From WHSW01 sp963777775 (lineage in GTDB: Bacteria; Actinomycetota; Thermoleophilia; Solirubrobacterales; 70-9): DNA of 64,000 nucleotides. Below the pieces are notes generated by a model. That model was not told where the DNA came from. It ran no database searches and saw only the letters and a list, made by a program, of their open reading frames with translations. A program made the position numbers and the translations under genes. Where the stretch lies: positions 744,001-808,000 of the forward strand of contig CAVZRL010000009.1 in NCBI GenBank assembly GCA_963777775.1, given 5' to 3'. This document shows, piece by piece, positions 8,266-16,474 of this stretch; position 1 is the first letter of the stretch, and each line of letters starts with the position of its first letter.

Positions 8266-9338
8266 AGGCTCCGCGGGCGAAGGTCCGGTCGCGCAAGCAC
8301 GGCGCCGCGATCCCGCTCGACGACACCGACAAGCGGGTGATGAACCTGCTCCAGTCGAGCTTCCCGCTCGCCGAGGAGCCTTACGGGGCGCTCGCGGCCG
8401 AGGCCGAGATCGAGCTCGACGAGCTGCTGGTCAGGACGAGGCGGCTGCTCGACGAGCGGATCATCCGCGAGATCACGCCGATCTTCGACACCCGCGCGCT
8501 TGGCTATCAGTCGATGCTGGTCGCCGCAAAGGTCGATCCCGCCAACCCGCAGCGGGCGGCGAAGATCATCAACTCCCACCCCGGGGTCTCGCACAACTAC
8601 CTGCGCACGCACGAGTTCAACCTCTGGTTCACGATCGCCACCCCGCCCGACTCAGAGCTCGGGCTCGAGGGCACCCTGGCGCTCCTGCAGAACCTGACCG
8701 GCGCCGAGTCGATCCGCCAGCTCCCGACGCTGCGCCTGTTCAAGATCAACATGAACCTGGAGATGGAGAAGGGGACCGAGGCGCTGGCCGCGACCGATTC
8801 GGGCACCGTCCCGCGCGAGCTCTCGGCACAGCCCTACGACGAGCTCGACGTCGCCGTGATCCGCGCGCTGCAGGGGCCGATGGAGGTCGGCACGCGCCCG
8901 TACGATGCTGCCGCGGCCGCGGTCGGGATCAGCACCGGGCGGCTGCTCGAGCACCTCGGGGGGATGGTCGAGCGCAAGCTCCTGCGCCGTGTTGCGGCGA
9001 TCCTCTATCACCGCAGGGCCGGGTTCTCGGCCAACGGAATGGGGGTCTGGCGCGTCGGCGACGAGCGGATCGCCGAGGTCGGCACGCGGATGGCGGCGGT
9101 GCGCGGGATCTCGCACTGTTATCAGCGCCCCACCTACCGGGACTGGCCGTACTCGGTGTTCACGATGGCCCACGGGCGCTCGAAGCAGGAGTGCGACGCG
9201 ATTCTCGACTCGATCGCCGACGAGCACGAGCTGCACGGCCGCGACCGCGCGACGCTGTACTCCTCGACCGAGTTCAAGAAGATCCGGCTGCATTACTTCA
9301 CGCCTGATTACGCCGAGTGGGAGCGGGCCCATGGGTAG
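8262..9338 (+). CDS. Fused AhbA/AhbB-type siroheme decarboxylase (Lrp/AsnC-like)
   Basis: This 358-residue protein contains two tandem Lrp/AsnC-like units, each with an N-terminal winged-helix segment followed by a ligand-binding domain. The first half carries VSHNYLRTHEFNLWFTIA near residue 105. The second half carries ISHCYQRPTYRDWPYSVFTM near 285. These are the signature segments of the two siroheme decarboxylase subunits (AhbA/AhbB, NirD/L-type), which are usually separate proteins. Family knowledge says the enzyme converts siroheme to 12,18-didecarboxysiroheme. The GTG at 8262 overlaps the hemB stop (GTGA); GTG 8253 is an alternative. Between hemB and hemL it should act in tetrapyrrole synthesis, though a haem-sensing regulator cannot be excluded by reading alone. 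Confidence 0.82.
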   Translation: MKAPRAKVRSRKHGAAIPLDDTDKRVMNLLQSSFPLAEEPYGALAAEAEIELDELLVRTRRLLDERIIREITPIFDTRALGYQSMLVAAKVDPANPQRAAKIINSHPGVSHNYLRTHEFNLWFTIATPPDSELGLEGTLALLQNLTGAESIRQLPTLRLFKINMNLEMEKGTEALAATDSGTVPRELSAQPYDELDVAVIRALQGPMEVGTRPYDAAAAAVGISTGRLLEHLGGMVERKLLRRVAAILYHRRAGFSANGMGVWRVGDERIAEVGTRMAAVRGISHCYQRPTYRDWPYSVFTMAHGRSKQECDAILDSIADEHELHGRDRATLYSSTEFKKIRLHYFTPDYAEWERAHG

Positions 9339-9347
9339 CGAGGGCCG

Positions 9348-9375
9348 GCTCGTCGCTCGTCGCTCGTCGCTCGCG
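9348..9375. repeat. 7-bp tandem repeat before hemL
   Basis: Three exact copies of GCTCGTC (9348-9368) and a degenerate fourth (GCTCGCG, 9369-9375) fill most of the 36 bases between the decarboxylase stop and the hemL GTG. No Shine-Dalgarno site is seen there. It may be simple slippage. Confidence 0.6.
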
Positions 9376-10679
9376 TGACCAGCGGGCGAGGCGTGTCTCT
9401 CGACACTCGTACCTCCGAGGCCCTCTACGCGCGCGCCACCGCACGGATGCCCGGCGGCGTCAACTCCCCGGTCCGCGCGATGGCCTCGATCGGCCGCGAG
9501 CATCCGATCTTCATCGAGCGCGGCGAGGGCTTCGAGCTGGTCGACGTCGACGGCAACCGGTACGTCGACTGGGTCTGTTCGTGGGGGCCGCTGATCCTCG
9601 GCCACGCAGATCCCTACGTGGTCTCTGCGGTTCAGGCGGCGGCGGGACGCGGGACGAGCTACGGGGCTCCCACCGAGGGAGAGGTCGAGCTCGCCGAGGC
9701 AGTGTGCGACCGGTTCGGCTCGGTCGAGGCGATCCGGATGGTCAACTCCGGCACCGAGGCCTCGATGAGCGCGATCCGCCTCGCGCGCGCGGCGACCGGG
9801 CGCGAGAAGCTGGTCAAGTTCGCCGGCGCCTATCACGGCCACGTCGACGGGCTGCTCGCCGAGGCGGGCTCCGGGTTGGCCACTCAGTCAATCCCGGCAG
9901 GCCCCGGCGTACCGGCGGCCCAGGCGGAAGCGACGATCGTCGTGCCCTGGAACGATGCCGACGCCGTCGCAGCGGCGCTCGCCGAGCACCCGGTGGCGGC
10001 GATTCTCGCCGAGCCGATCCCGGCCAACATGGGCGTCGTCGCGCCTGCCGCGGGCTTCCTCGAGCGCCTGCGGGCGCTGTCCGACGAGCACGGCGCGCTG
10101 TTGATCCTCGACGAGGTGATCAGCGGCTTTCGCGTCGCCCGCGGTGGCGCGCAGGAGCTGCTCGGCGTCGACGCCGACCTGACCGTGATCGGAAAGGTGC
10201 TCGGCGGCGGCCTGCCGGCCGCTGCGTACGGGGGGCGAGGCGACCTGATGTCCATGATCGCCCCGGTGGGCGACGTCTATCAGGCGGGCACGCTGTCGGG
10301 CAACCCGCTCGCGGTTGCCGCCGGCCTGGCGACCCTTGCGAAGCTCGACCGGGCTGCCTACACCCGACTCGGCGAGCTGACCGAGCGACTTGCGGGCGGC
10401 CTCGAACGGGCGGCGGCACCGTATCCGGTCAGCATCGCCTCGGTGCCCGGCCTGGTGACCCCATTCTTCGCCGCCGAGCTTCCGCGCGACTTCGCCGCCG
10501 CCTCGGGTTCCGACCTGGGCGCGCATGCCCGCTTCTGCCGGGCGCTGCTCGAGCGCGGCATCTACCCGCCGCCGTCCCAGTTCGAGGCCTGGTTCGTCTC
10601 GCTCGCACATGACGAGGCCGCGATCGAGCGCACCTGCGACGCGGCCGCGGAAGCGTTCGACCAGGCCTTCAATACGTAG
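9375..10679 (+). CDS. hemL: Glutamate-1-semialdehyde 2,1-aminomutase
   Basis: This 434-residue PLP enzyme converts glutamate-1-semialdehyde to 5-aminolevulinate in the C5 pathway, supplying the substrate of HemB. Key segments are MPGGVNSPVRAM near the N-terminus, MVNSGTEASMSAIRLAR near 120, KFAGAYHGHVDGLL near 145, the PLP-contact Asp in LLILDEVISGFRVARGG near 245, and the PLP Lys in LTVIGKVLGGGLPAAAYGG near 270. The GDVYQAGTLSGNPLA motif also fits. The GTG at 9375 follows the small tandem repeat. A gene of unknown function starts on the base after its stop. Its presence shows that the organism uses the glutamyl-tRNA route rather than glycine-dependent ALA synthase. Confidence 0.95.
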   Translation: MTSGRGVSLDTRTSEALYARATARMPGGVNSPVRAMASIGREHPIFIERGEGFELVDVDGNRYVDWVCSWGPLILGHADPYVVSAVQAAAGRGTSYGAPTEGEVELAEAVCDRFGSVEAIRMVNSGTEASMSAIRLARAATGREKLVKFAGAYHGHVDGLLAEAGSGLATQSIPAGPGVPAAQAEATIVVPWNDADAVAAALAEHPVAAILAEPIPANMGVVAPAAGFLERLRALSDEHGALLILDEVISGFRVARGGAQELLGVDADLTVIGKVLGGGLPAAAYGGRGDLMSMIAPVGDVYQAGTLSGNPLAVAAGLATLAKLDRAAYTRLGELTERLAGGLERAAAPYPVSIASVPGLVTPFFAAELPRDFAAASGSDLGAHARFCRALLERGIYPPPSQFEAWFVSLAHDEAAIERTCDAAAEAFDQAFNT

Positions 10680-11291
10680 GTGCGCACGCCGGCCCGCAAC
10701 GCGCTCGTTGAGTTGGCCGAGGCGCTGCGCGCCGAGGACTCCGTCGTCAGCCCGCAGGTCGGCGAGCCCGGCGCCGCTGACCCGGTCCTGGGCATGCTGG
10801 CGGGCGCCGGGCCGCGGGCGGCGGCGGCGCCCGGCGAGTACGCGATCGTGGTCGAGTCGGTCCGCGAGGGCTACCTGCTGCACTACTCGCGCGGGCGGCT
10901 GGTGACCGGCGCCGACCCGGAGCTGGCGCTGCTCGCGGGCGACTACCTCTACGCGCTCGGACTCGAGCGGCTGGCCGCGCTCGGCGACCTCGAGGCCGTG
11001 TGCGAGCTCTCGGACCTGATCAGCCTCGCGGCCGAGGTCCACGACGGAAGCCGCCCGGCGGAGCACGCCGAGCGCGAGTCGGCCGCGCTCTGGCTCGCGA
11101 GCGCGACCGCGATCGGCGCCGGTGCTTCGCGTGCGCACGAGCGCGCCAAGACCGCCCTGCGTGAGCGCGCGAGCGGCGCGGACTCGCAGCTCTGGCGGGC
11201 GTGCTCGGAAACCGCCGCCGAGGCGGGGCTGGGCGACGAGCTAGGCCGAGCCGCCGACGCAATAGACTTCGCGCCCGACCTCTCGACCTGA
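10680..11291 (+). CDS. Conserved-looking alpha-helical protein of unknown function
   Basis: This 203-residue, Ala/Leu/Glu-rich, almost wholly helical protein begins with GTG on the base after the hemL stop and ends two bases before the TTG of qcrA. The segment ELALLAGDYLYALGLERLAALG near residues 80-100 resembles the helix that begins the substrate pocket of polyprenyl diphosphate synthases. The Asp-rich DDxxD motifs of that family are absent. It could therefore be a non-catalytic relative or partner of the synthase encoded at 14256, but that is only a suggestion. No membrane helix or signal peptide is present. Its place inside a haem/menaquinone/bc-complex block is the best clue to its role. 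Confidence 0.7.
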   Translation: MRTPARNALVELAEALRAEDSVVSPQVGEPGAADPVLGMLAGAGPRAAAAPGEYAIVVESVREGYLLHYSRGRLVTGADPELALLAGDYLYALGLERLAALGDLEAVCELSDLISLAAEVHDGSRPAEHAERESAALWLASATAIGAGASRAHERAKTALRERASGADSQLWRACSETAAEAGLGDELGRAADAIDFAPDLST

Positions 11292-11292
11292 C

Positions 11293-11952
11293 TTGGCTGA
11301 GCCGGCGGACAAGAAGCGGGGCGACGCCCCCGAGAAGCCCAAGCCCGCGGGCTATTTCGAAGGCGAGACGATGACTCGCCGGACGGTGTTCGCGATCGGC
11401 GGGCAGGCGGCCGGCGTGGTCGCCGTCTCGGCGGTCGCGCTGCCGACCGTCGCCTTCGCCCTGGCGCCGATCTTCGACAACCCCGAGGAGCGCTGGGAGG
11501 GCGTCGGCTCGCCCGACGACTTCATCCCGGAGACCTATCGCCAGGCCGTGATCACGATCGTCGAGGGGACGGGCGACTCGGGCAAGTCGACCGTCTACAT
11601 CCGCCGCGGAAGCCCGGACCTCGGCGAGAGCCCGGACGAGTTCGTCGCGATCTCGACCCGCTGCGCGCACCTCGGCTGCCCGGTTCGCTTCGTCGAGGCC
11701 GCGGGCAACTTCATCTGCCCGTGCCACGGCGGCGTCTACGACTTCGAGGGCAGCGTCATCGGCGGCCCCCCGGTCCGGCCGCTGGACCGGTTCCAGACCC
11801 GGGTCGTCGGCGACACGCTCGAGGTCGGCCCCCGCTACAGCGTCACCAGCGATCTCGAGCCGGTCCGCGCTCGCGACCCGGGCGAGTTCACCGGCGGCGT
11901 CTGGGAGTACCTGTACCCGCCCCGTCCCACGACCGCGCCGCCGCCGAGCTAG
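11293..11952 (+). CDS. qcrA: Rieske iron-sulfur subunit of the cytochrome bc complex
   Basis: This 219-residue subunit carries the [2Fe-2S] cluster that takes electrons from menaquinol. The cluster motifs are CAHLGCPVRF near residue 125 and CPCHGGVYDFEG near 145, giving the expected Cys-X-His and Cys-X-X-His ligands. A twin-Arg-type anchor lies at TRRTVFAIGG followed by a hydrophobic helix (residues about 27-60), which fits export by the TatAC proteins encoded 6 kb downstream. The TTG at 11293 gives the usual soluble N-terminal extension; ATG 11371 would remove it but keep the anchor. The qcrB gene follows after three bases. Confidence 0.92.
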   Translation: MAEPADKKRGDAPEKPKPAGYFEGETMTRRTVFAIGGQAAGVVAVSAVALPTVAFALAPIFDNPEERWEGVGSPDDFIPETYRQAVITIVEGTGDSGKSTVYIRRGSPDLGESPDEFVAISTRCAHLGCPVRFVEAAGNFICPCHGGVYDFEGSVIGGPPVRPLDRFQTRVVGDTLEVGPRYSVTSDLEPVRARDPGEFTGGVWEYLYPPRPTTAPPPS

Positions 11953-11955
11953 ACG

Positions 11956-12792
11956 ATGCCGAAGCTTCCCGCAGCTTTCCGCAAGCCACAGAAGCCGGGC
12001 GAGCGCGCGAACGGCGCCCGCGGGAACGGCGCCGCGGGCGAGGGCGAGGGCGAGAACCTTGGGACCGTAGTCGCCGACCGCGGCAAGGAGGGTGCGGTCG
12101 ACGTCGTCGGCTGGGTCGACGAGCGCGCCGGCGCGACCCCGTTCCTGACCGGGATGCTGCTGCGCAAGGTCCCGAAGGGCACGAACTGGTTCTACACGCT
12201 CGGCTCGGCGACCCTGTTCGCGTTCGCGATGCAGGCGCTGACCGGGGTCTTCCTGGCGATGTACTACACGCCCTCGGCGACCGAGGCCTACGCCTCGATC
12301 CAGCACGTGACCAACGATGTCTTCCTGGGCGAGTTCGTGCGCGGGATGCACAAGTGGGGCGCGACGGTGATGATCATCCTGATCTTCCTCCACATGGGGA
12401 GGACGTTCTTCTTCGGCGCCTACAAGTACCCGCGCGAGCTCAACTGGGTGATCGGGGTCGTGCTGCTGATCCTGACCTTGGTAATGGGCCTGACCGGGTA
12501 TCTGCTGCCCTTCGATCAGCGCTCCTACTGGGCGACGATCGTGGCGATGAACATCACCGGGTCCGGGCCGTTGGTGGGCCCCTATCTGGCGGACTTCCTG
12601 CGCGCCGGCTCGGAGTTCACCGCGACCACCCTGCCGCGCTTCTATGCCGTCCACATGCTGTTGGTCCCCGGGCTGATCATCGCCCTGATCTTCGCCCATC
12701 TCTACCTGGTCGTGAAGCTCGGGACGACCGCGCCGCCGTGGGTGCGCGCCGACCCGAAGCCGAAGTCCCTGCGTGAGGAGGAGGTGGGATGA
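11956..12792 (+). CDS. qcrB: Cytochrome b (b6-like) subunit of the bc complex
   Basis: This 278-residue protein is the short, four-helix, b6-type half of cytochrome b, holding the two b haems and the quinol sites. After a basic, Gly/Ala-rich cytoplasmic region of about 65 residues come the helices. Haem-ligand His candidates lie in VRGMHKWGATVMIILIFLHM and in FYAVHMLLVPGLIIALIFAHLY. The quinone-loop region VMGLTGYLLPFDQRSYWAT is also present. It overlaps qcrC by ATGA. The remaining helices of a full cytochrome b are encoded in qcrC, so this organism has the split b6/subunit IV arrangement rather than one long cytochrome b. Confidence 0.92.
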   Translation: MPKLPAAFRKPQKPGERANGARGNGAAGEGEGENLGTVVADRGKEGAVDVVGWVDERAGATPFLTGMLLRKVPKGTNWFYTLGSATLFAFAMQALTGVFLAMYYTPSATEAYASIQHVTNDVFLGEFVRGMHKWGATVMIILIFLHMGRTFFFGAYKYPRELNWVIGVVLLILTLVMGLTGYLLPFDQRSYWATIVAMNITGSGPLVGPYLADFLRAGSEFTATTLPRFYAVHMLLVPGLIIALIFAHLYLVVKLGTTAPPWVRADPKPKSLREEEVG

Positions 12793-13490
12793 ACGCGGCC
12801 GAGAAGGAGGCATACCTCCGCGAGTACGAGATCCTGAAGAAGAAGGGCAAGCCGTTCTTCCCCTACGCGATCCTCAAGGACTCGGTGATGATGATGGTCG
12901 TCGCCGTGGTGATCGTGGTCATGTCCCTGGTCCTCGGCGCCGAGCTGGGGCCGAAGGCCGACCCGACGACGACCACCTACGTGCCGCGGCCGGAGTGGTA
13001 CTTCTTCTTCCTCTTCGAGCTGCTGCGGGTGCTCAAGCCACCGGAGCTGGTCCCGATCGCGACGATTGGGATCCCGACCCTGTGCATGGTCCTGCTCCTG
13101 TTGCTGCCGTTCTATGACCGCAATCCGGAACGGCGCCCCGATCGCCGCCCGGTGGCGACCACGGCCGGCGTTCTGACGATCGTCGCGATGGCGTATCTGA
13201 CCTTCCTCGGCGCCTCGGCGGGCTCGCCGACCGAGATTGAGCTCGAGGTTCCGGCTCAGTACGAGAAGGGCAAGCAGGTGGCAGCCCAGTCGGGGTGCCT
13301 GGCGTGCCACAAGTTCGGCGAGAACGGCAACGACGGGCCCGGGCCGGAGCTGACCGAGATCGGCGCCCAGCTTCCCGCGCAGGCGATCGCGCGCTCGCTC
13401 GAGGTCGGACCGGATGTGATGCCGGCCTACGGCGACCTGCCGCGGGAGAAGTTCGAGGCGCTGGTCGACTTCCTCGCCTCGCTGCAATGA
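12789..13490 (+). CDS. qcrC: Subunit IV-cytochrome c fusion of the bc complex
   Basis: This 233-residue protein joins two parts. Residues 1-140 match the C-terminal half of cytochrome b (subunit IV): PRPEWYFFFLFELLRVLKPPEL carries the PEWY motif of the quinol oxidation site, and three membrane helices are present. Residues 150-233 form a small monohaem cytochrome c domain with the haem-binding CLACH motif and a likely axial Met in VMPAYGDLPREK. Fusion of subunit IV to cytochrome c is known in several Gram-positive bc complexes. It overlaps qcrB by four bases and the methyltransferase gene by four bases, so it is tightly coupled in one operon. Confidence 0.92.
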   Translation: MNAAEKEAYLREYEILKKKGKPFFPYAILKDSVMMMVVAVVIVVMSLVLGAELGPKADPTTTTYVPRPEWYFFFLFELLRVLKPPELVPIATIGIPTLCMVLLLLLPFYDRNPERRPDRRPVATTAGVLTIVAMAYLTFLGASAGSPTEIELEVPAQYEKGKQVAAQSGCLACHKFGENGNDGPGPELTEIGAQLPAQAIARSLEVGPDVMPAYGDLPREKFEALVDFLASLQ

Positions 13491-14242
13491 GCCGGCGGCC
13501 GCCGTCGGCGGCCGGCACCGCCTCGAACCGGCCCGGCGAGCGCGATGGAGCCGCCTTCGCGGCCCAGGTTCGCGGCATGTTCGACCGCATCGCGGGGGTC
13601 TATGACCTGATGAACACGGCGATGACCGCCGGGCTTCATCACCGCTGGCGCGAGCGCGCTGCCGACCGCGCGGAGCTCGCGCCCGGCGATCTGGCGCTCG
13701 ACGCCTGCTGTGGAACGGGAGACCTCGCGTTCGAGCTCGCGCGCCGGGTCGGGCCAGGCGGGACCGTGATCGGCTCCGACTTCTCGGAGCGGATGCTCGA
13801 CCTGGCGCGCGAGAAGGCCGACACGCGCGGTAGCCCGGTGCGCTTCGAGTGGGGCGACGCCCTCGACCTCAGCTATGACGACGCGTCCTTCGACGCGGTC
13901 ACGGTCGGCTTCGGGATCCGCAACCTGGCCGACCCGGAAGCCGGGATCGGCGAGCTGGCCAGGGTGCTACGACCCGGAGGACGGCTGGTGATCCTCGAGA
14001 TCACCCAGCCCCGCCGACCGCCGCTCTCGACCTTCTTCGGCCTCTGGTTCGACCGTCTGGTCCCGCTGCTCGGCGGGCTCGCCGGCGACCGCGATGCCTA
14101 CACCTACCTGCCGGAGTCGGTGAAGCGCTTCCCGCCCCCTGAGGGGCTGGCGGCGATCATGGACCGGAGCGGGCTGCGAGGGATCCGCTACACGCTGCTC
14201 GCGGGCGGGATCATCGCGATCCACTCCGGGCGCCGACCCTGA
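13487..14242 (+). CDS. menG: Demethylmenaquinone / ubiquinone-type C-methyltransferase
   Basis: This 251-residue class I SAM methyltransferase matches the UbiE/MenG family, which adds the ring methyl in the last step of menaquinone synthesis. Motifs include FDRIAGVYDLMNTAMTAGLH at the N-terminus, the SAM loop LDACCGTGDLAFELA near 70, VTVGFGIRNLADP near 130 and LRPGGRLVILEITQP near 150, all characteristic of the family. The ATG at 13487 overlaps the qcrC stop (ATGA); the longer frame upstream is shadow inside qcrC. In an organism with a bc complex and cydAB, menaquinone is the likely product, so menG is preferred over ubiE. Confidence 0.9.
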   Translation: MSRRPPSAAGTASNRPGERDGAAFAAQVRGMFDRIAGVYDLMNTAMTAGLHHRWRERAADRAELAPGDLALDACCGTGDLAFELARRVGPGGTVIGSDFSERMLDLAREKADTRGSPVRFEWGDALDLSYDDASFDAVTVGFGIRNLADPEAGIGELARVLRPGGRLVILEITQPRRPPLSTFFGLWFDRLVPLLGGLAGDRDAYTYLPESVKRFPPPEGLAAIMDRSGLRGIRYTLLAGGIIAIHSGRRP

Positions 14243-14255
14243 GGAGACGCAGGCG

Positions 14256-15245
14256 ATGGAGCGATCCGCGGTCCCACCTCCCGTGACCACGGTCCTCGAC
14301 GCTGCCGAGGCCTGGCTTCCGCAGCGGATGGGCGCGGTCGAGCAGCGGCTCTCCGACCTGGTCGACGACCATGGCGACGAGCTCGCCGAGCACGCCGGAG
14401 CGACCCTCGCCGCGGGAGGCAAGCGCCTGCGTCCGATGCTCGTCCTGCTCTGCGCCGGCGCCGAGGCGGGTGACGCCGCGGTCGGCGCGGCGACCGCGGT
14501 CGAGCTCGTCCACATGGCGACCCTGGTTCACGACGACGTCCTCGACGCCGCGCCGCTTCGTCGTGGCCGACCGACCGTGTTCGCGCGCGCCGGGCGCGGC
14601 GCCGCCACCGCAACCGGGGACCTGCTCCTCTCGCGTGCCTTCGCCGAGCTTGCCGCGGGTGGCTCGGGCGCCGCGCGTCGGGTCGCGCTGCTGGCGGCTG
14701 CCTCGGTCGGGCTCGCCCAGGGAGAGCTCGCTCAGCGCCGCGACGCGTTCGTCGTCGAGATCGACCGCGAGCGCTATCTCGAGCGCTGCCGGCTGAAGAC
14801 CGCCCGCCTGTTCGAATGCGCCTGCCTGATCGGGCTCGATCCCGAGCCGGGCGAGCAGAGCCGGGAGGCGCTGGCGGCATACGGGCGCGAGATCGGGCTT
14901 GCCTTTCAGCTCCTCGACGACGTGCTCGACGTCGCCGGACCTCCGGCGCGGACCGGAAAGGCGCGCGGGACCGATCTCCTCGACGGCACGGTCACGTTGC
15001 CGCTGATCGTGGCGCGCGAGCGTGATCCGGCGCTTGCCGCGATCGACCTGCGCGCGCTCGACGCGAGCGGCGCCGAGGCCGCATGCGATCGGATCGCCGC
15101 CACCGGGGCGCTCGAAGAGGTGCGCGCCGGCGCCCGGCGCCGGGTCGAGAGCGCGAAAGCGGCGCTCGGCCAGGCCGAGCTCGACCGCCAGCGGCTCGAG
15201 CTGCTTGGGCTGGTCGCCGACGGGGTCGTCGAGCGCTACTCCTAG
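14256..15245 (+). CDS. Polyprenyl diphosphate synthase (all-trans)
   Basis: This 329-residue enzyme chains isopentenyl diphosphate into a prenyl tail. The first Asp-rich motif lies in MATLVHDDVLDAAPLRRGRPT near residue 85, the second in FQLLDDVLDVAG near 220, and GGKRLRPMLVLL is at 50. The ATG at 14256 has a GAGGAG site about 9 bases upstream. Because it follows the menG methyltransferase and the bc complex genes, it most likely makes the menaquinone side chain (heptaprenyl or longer; the length is not readable by eye). Its TAG stop interlocks with the stop of the convergent next gene in the four bases CTAG. Confidence 0.9.
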   Translation: MERSAVPPPVTTVLDAAEAWLPQRMGAVEQRLSDLVDDHGDELAEHAGATLAAGGKRLRPMLVLLCAGAEAGDAAVGAATAVELVHMATLVHDDVLDAAPLRRGRPTVFARAGRGAATATGDLLLSRAFAELAAGGSGAARRVALLAAASVGLAQGELAQRRDAFVVEIDRERYLERCRLKTARLFECACLIGLDPEPGEQSREALAAYGREIGLAFQLLDDVLDVAGPPARTGKARGTDLLDGTVTLPLIVARERDPALAAIDLRALDASGAEAACDRIAATGALEEVRAGARRRVESAKAALGQAELDRQRLELLGLVADGVVERYS

Positions 15246-16399
15246 TCGTCGCACCCCGAGTCGGGGTCGTCGAGCCGCTCCGCCAGGCACGAGTAGGCGA
15301 GCTTCGGCGCCAGGAACGGCTGCTCACGAGTGACCCCGAAGTGGTTCTGCAATTCCTCGGGGGAGTCGCGGTCGTCGACGAGCTGGTGGACGATCGCCGT
15401 CTCGACCTGATCACGGGCCGCGAGCTCCGCGTAGGTGGCGAGCAGCGTTTCGGCCTGTTCGGTCTCGGTCAGTGCGCGGCAGTCGGGACTCACGCCCGCC
15501 GCCGAGGAGGCGCCGAACTCGGTCACCCAGATCGGCGTCCCGGACGGGAGCACGGCGATCGCCTCATCTACCTGGAGGCCGACGGCCGCTGCCAGGCGCT
15601 CGGGCGGTGAGGCCTCCGGGCGAGCACAGTCCGCGGGCACCGGGTAGGGGTGCAGCCCGACCGCAGTCACGTCGTCGAGCAGTCCTCCCGCCACGAGCGC
15701 GGCGAGGTACTCCTGCCAGGCGACCACCGCGGCGCCTCCCGACGGGTTGAGCCCCGCGGAGACCAGCGCGCGATCGGGATGCTCGGAGCGCGCGATCGCG
15801 CCCCGCGCCAGCCCGACCAGCTCGAGGTAGCGGTTGGGGTCGGGCGCGCACCCACCCCAGTAGTCGGGTGAGTTCGGCTCGTTCCAGACCTGGATCGCGA
15901 GCGCTCGGTCGAACTCGTTCGCCGCCCGGAGCACGAACGCCTCCCACTGGGCGTCATACGCGGTCGCCGGGGGGACGGCGAAGCCGCTCGCACAGCCCGG
16001 CTGCGCCCAGTCGGGGTCGATCTGGTCGCCGGCGGCGCCGCGGGGCGCCCCGAGCAGTGCGACGACGGGCTCGATCCCGCGGTCCGACAGCGCCCGGTAG
16101 GCGTCGCGGTAGCGGCTCCAGGCGGCCTCGTCCCAGGCTCCGGTCGGGCCGATCACGTCGAACCAGGGGACGATCATCCGGGCGGTGTCGGCCCCGGCGA
16201 GCTCGGCGACCTCGACCGCCGCGAGCAGCGGCTGATCGGAGACGCTCTGCCAGCCGACGCCCCAGCGGAGCTCGTTGAAGCCGAAGCGCGGCCCACCCTC
16301 GTCGGCGTTCTGCCCGTCGCCGGACCGCAGCAGGGCGAGGCCGGCTACCGCCGCCACACCGATCGCGAAGATGCAAAGGACCGTTCGACCGAACGGCAT
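15242..16399 (-). CDS. Membrane-anchored TIM-barrel glycoside hydrolase-like protein
   Basis: This 385-residue protein starts with an uncleaved-looking signal anchor (LCIFAIGVAAVAGLALL, residues 8-24) and is otherwise extracytoplasmic. It has the layout of a clan GH-A barrel. FGFNELRWGVGWQ starts the barrel, the acid/base Glu of strand 4 is in AIQVWNEPNSPDYWGG near residue 170, and the nucleophile-like Glu of strand 7 is in PIWVTEFGASS near 295. Cellulase (GH5) or GH39-like enzymes have this pattern; the substrate is unknown. The ATG is preceded by a GGGAGG site and by TACAGT (16433 to 16428), so this gene has a normal leader, unlike many neighbours. Confidence 0.72.
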   Translation of the reverse strand: MPFGRTVLCIFAIGVAAVAGLALLRSGDGQNADEGGPRFGFNELRWGVGWQSVSDQPLLAAVEVAELAGADTARMIVPWFDVIGPTGAWDEAAWSRYRDAYRALSDRGIEPVVALLGAPRGAAGDQIDPDWAQPGCASGFAVPPATAYDAQWEAFVLRAANEFDRALAIQVWNEPNSPDYWGGCAPDPNRYLELVGLARGAIARSEHPDRALVSAGLNPSGGAAVVAWQEYLAALVAGGLLDDVTAVGLHPYPVPADCARPEASPPERLAAAVGLQVDEAIAVLPSGTPIWVTEFGASSAAGVSPDCRALTETEQAETLLATYAELAARDQVETAIVHQLVDDRDSPEELQNHFGVTREQPFLAPKLAYSCLAERLDDPDSGCDD

Positions 16400-16474
16400 C
16401 GTTCCTCCCTGCGCGCTGGGATCGGAGACTGTAGAGGCCGCGGCGCCTCGGCCCGCGTGGACTGCCGTCGGGGC

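Noticed and set aside
11020..12813. Long minus-strand frame of about 600 codons across qcrA and qcrB
   Set aside because: It is Arg/Asp/Gly-rich with no family motif and lies wholly opposite convincing qcrA/qcrB genes; long antisense frames are expected in GC-rich DNA.
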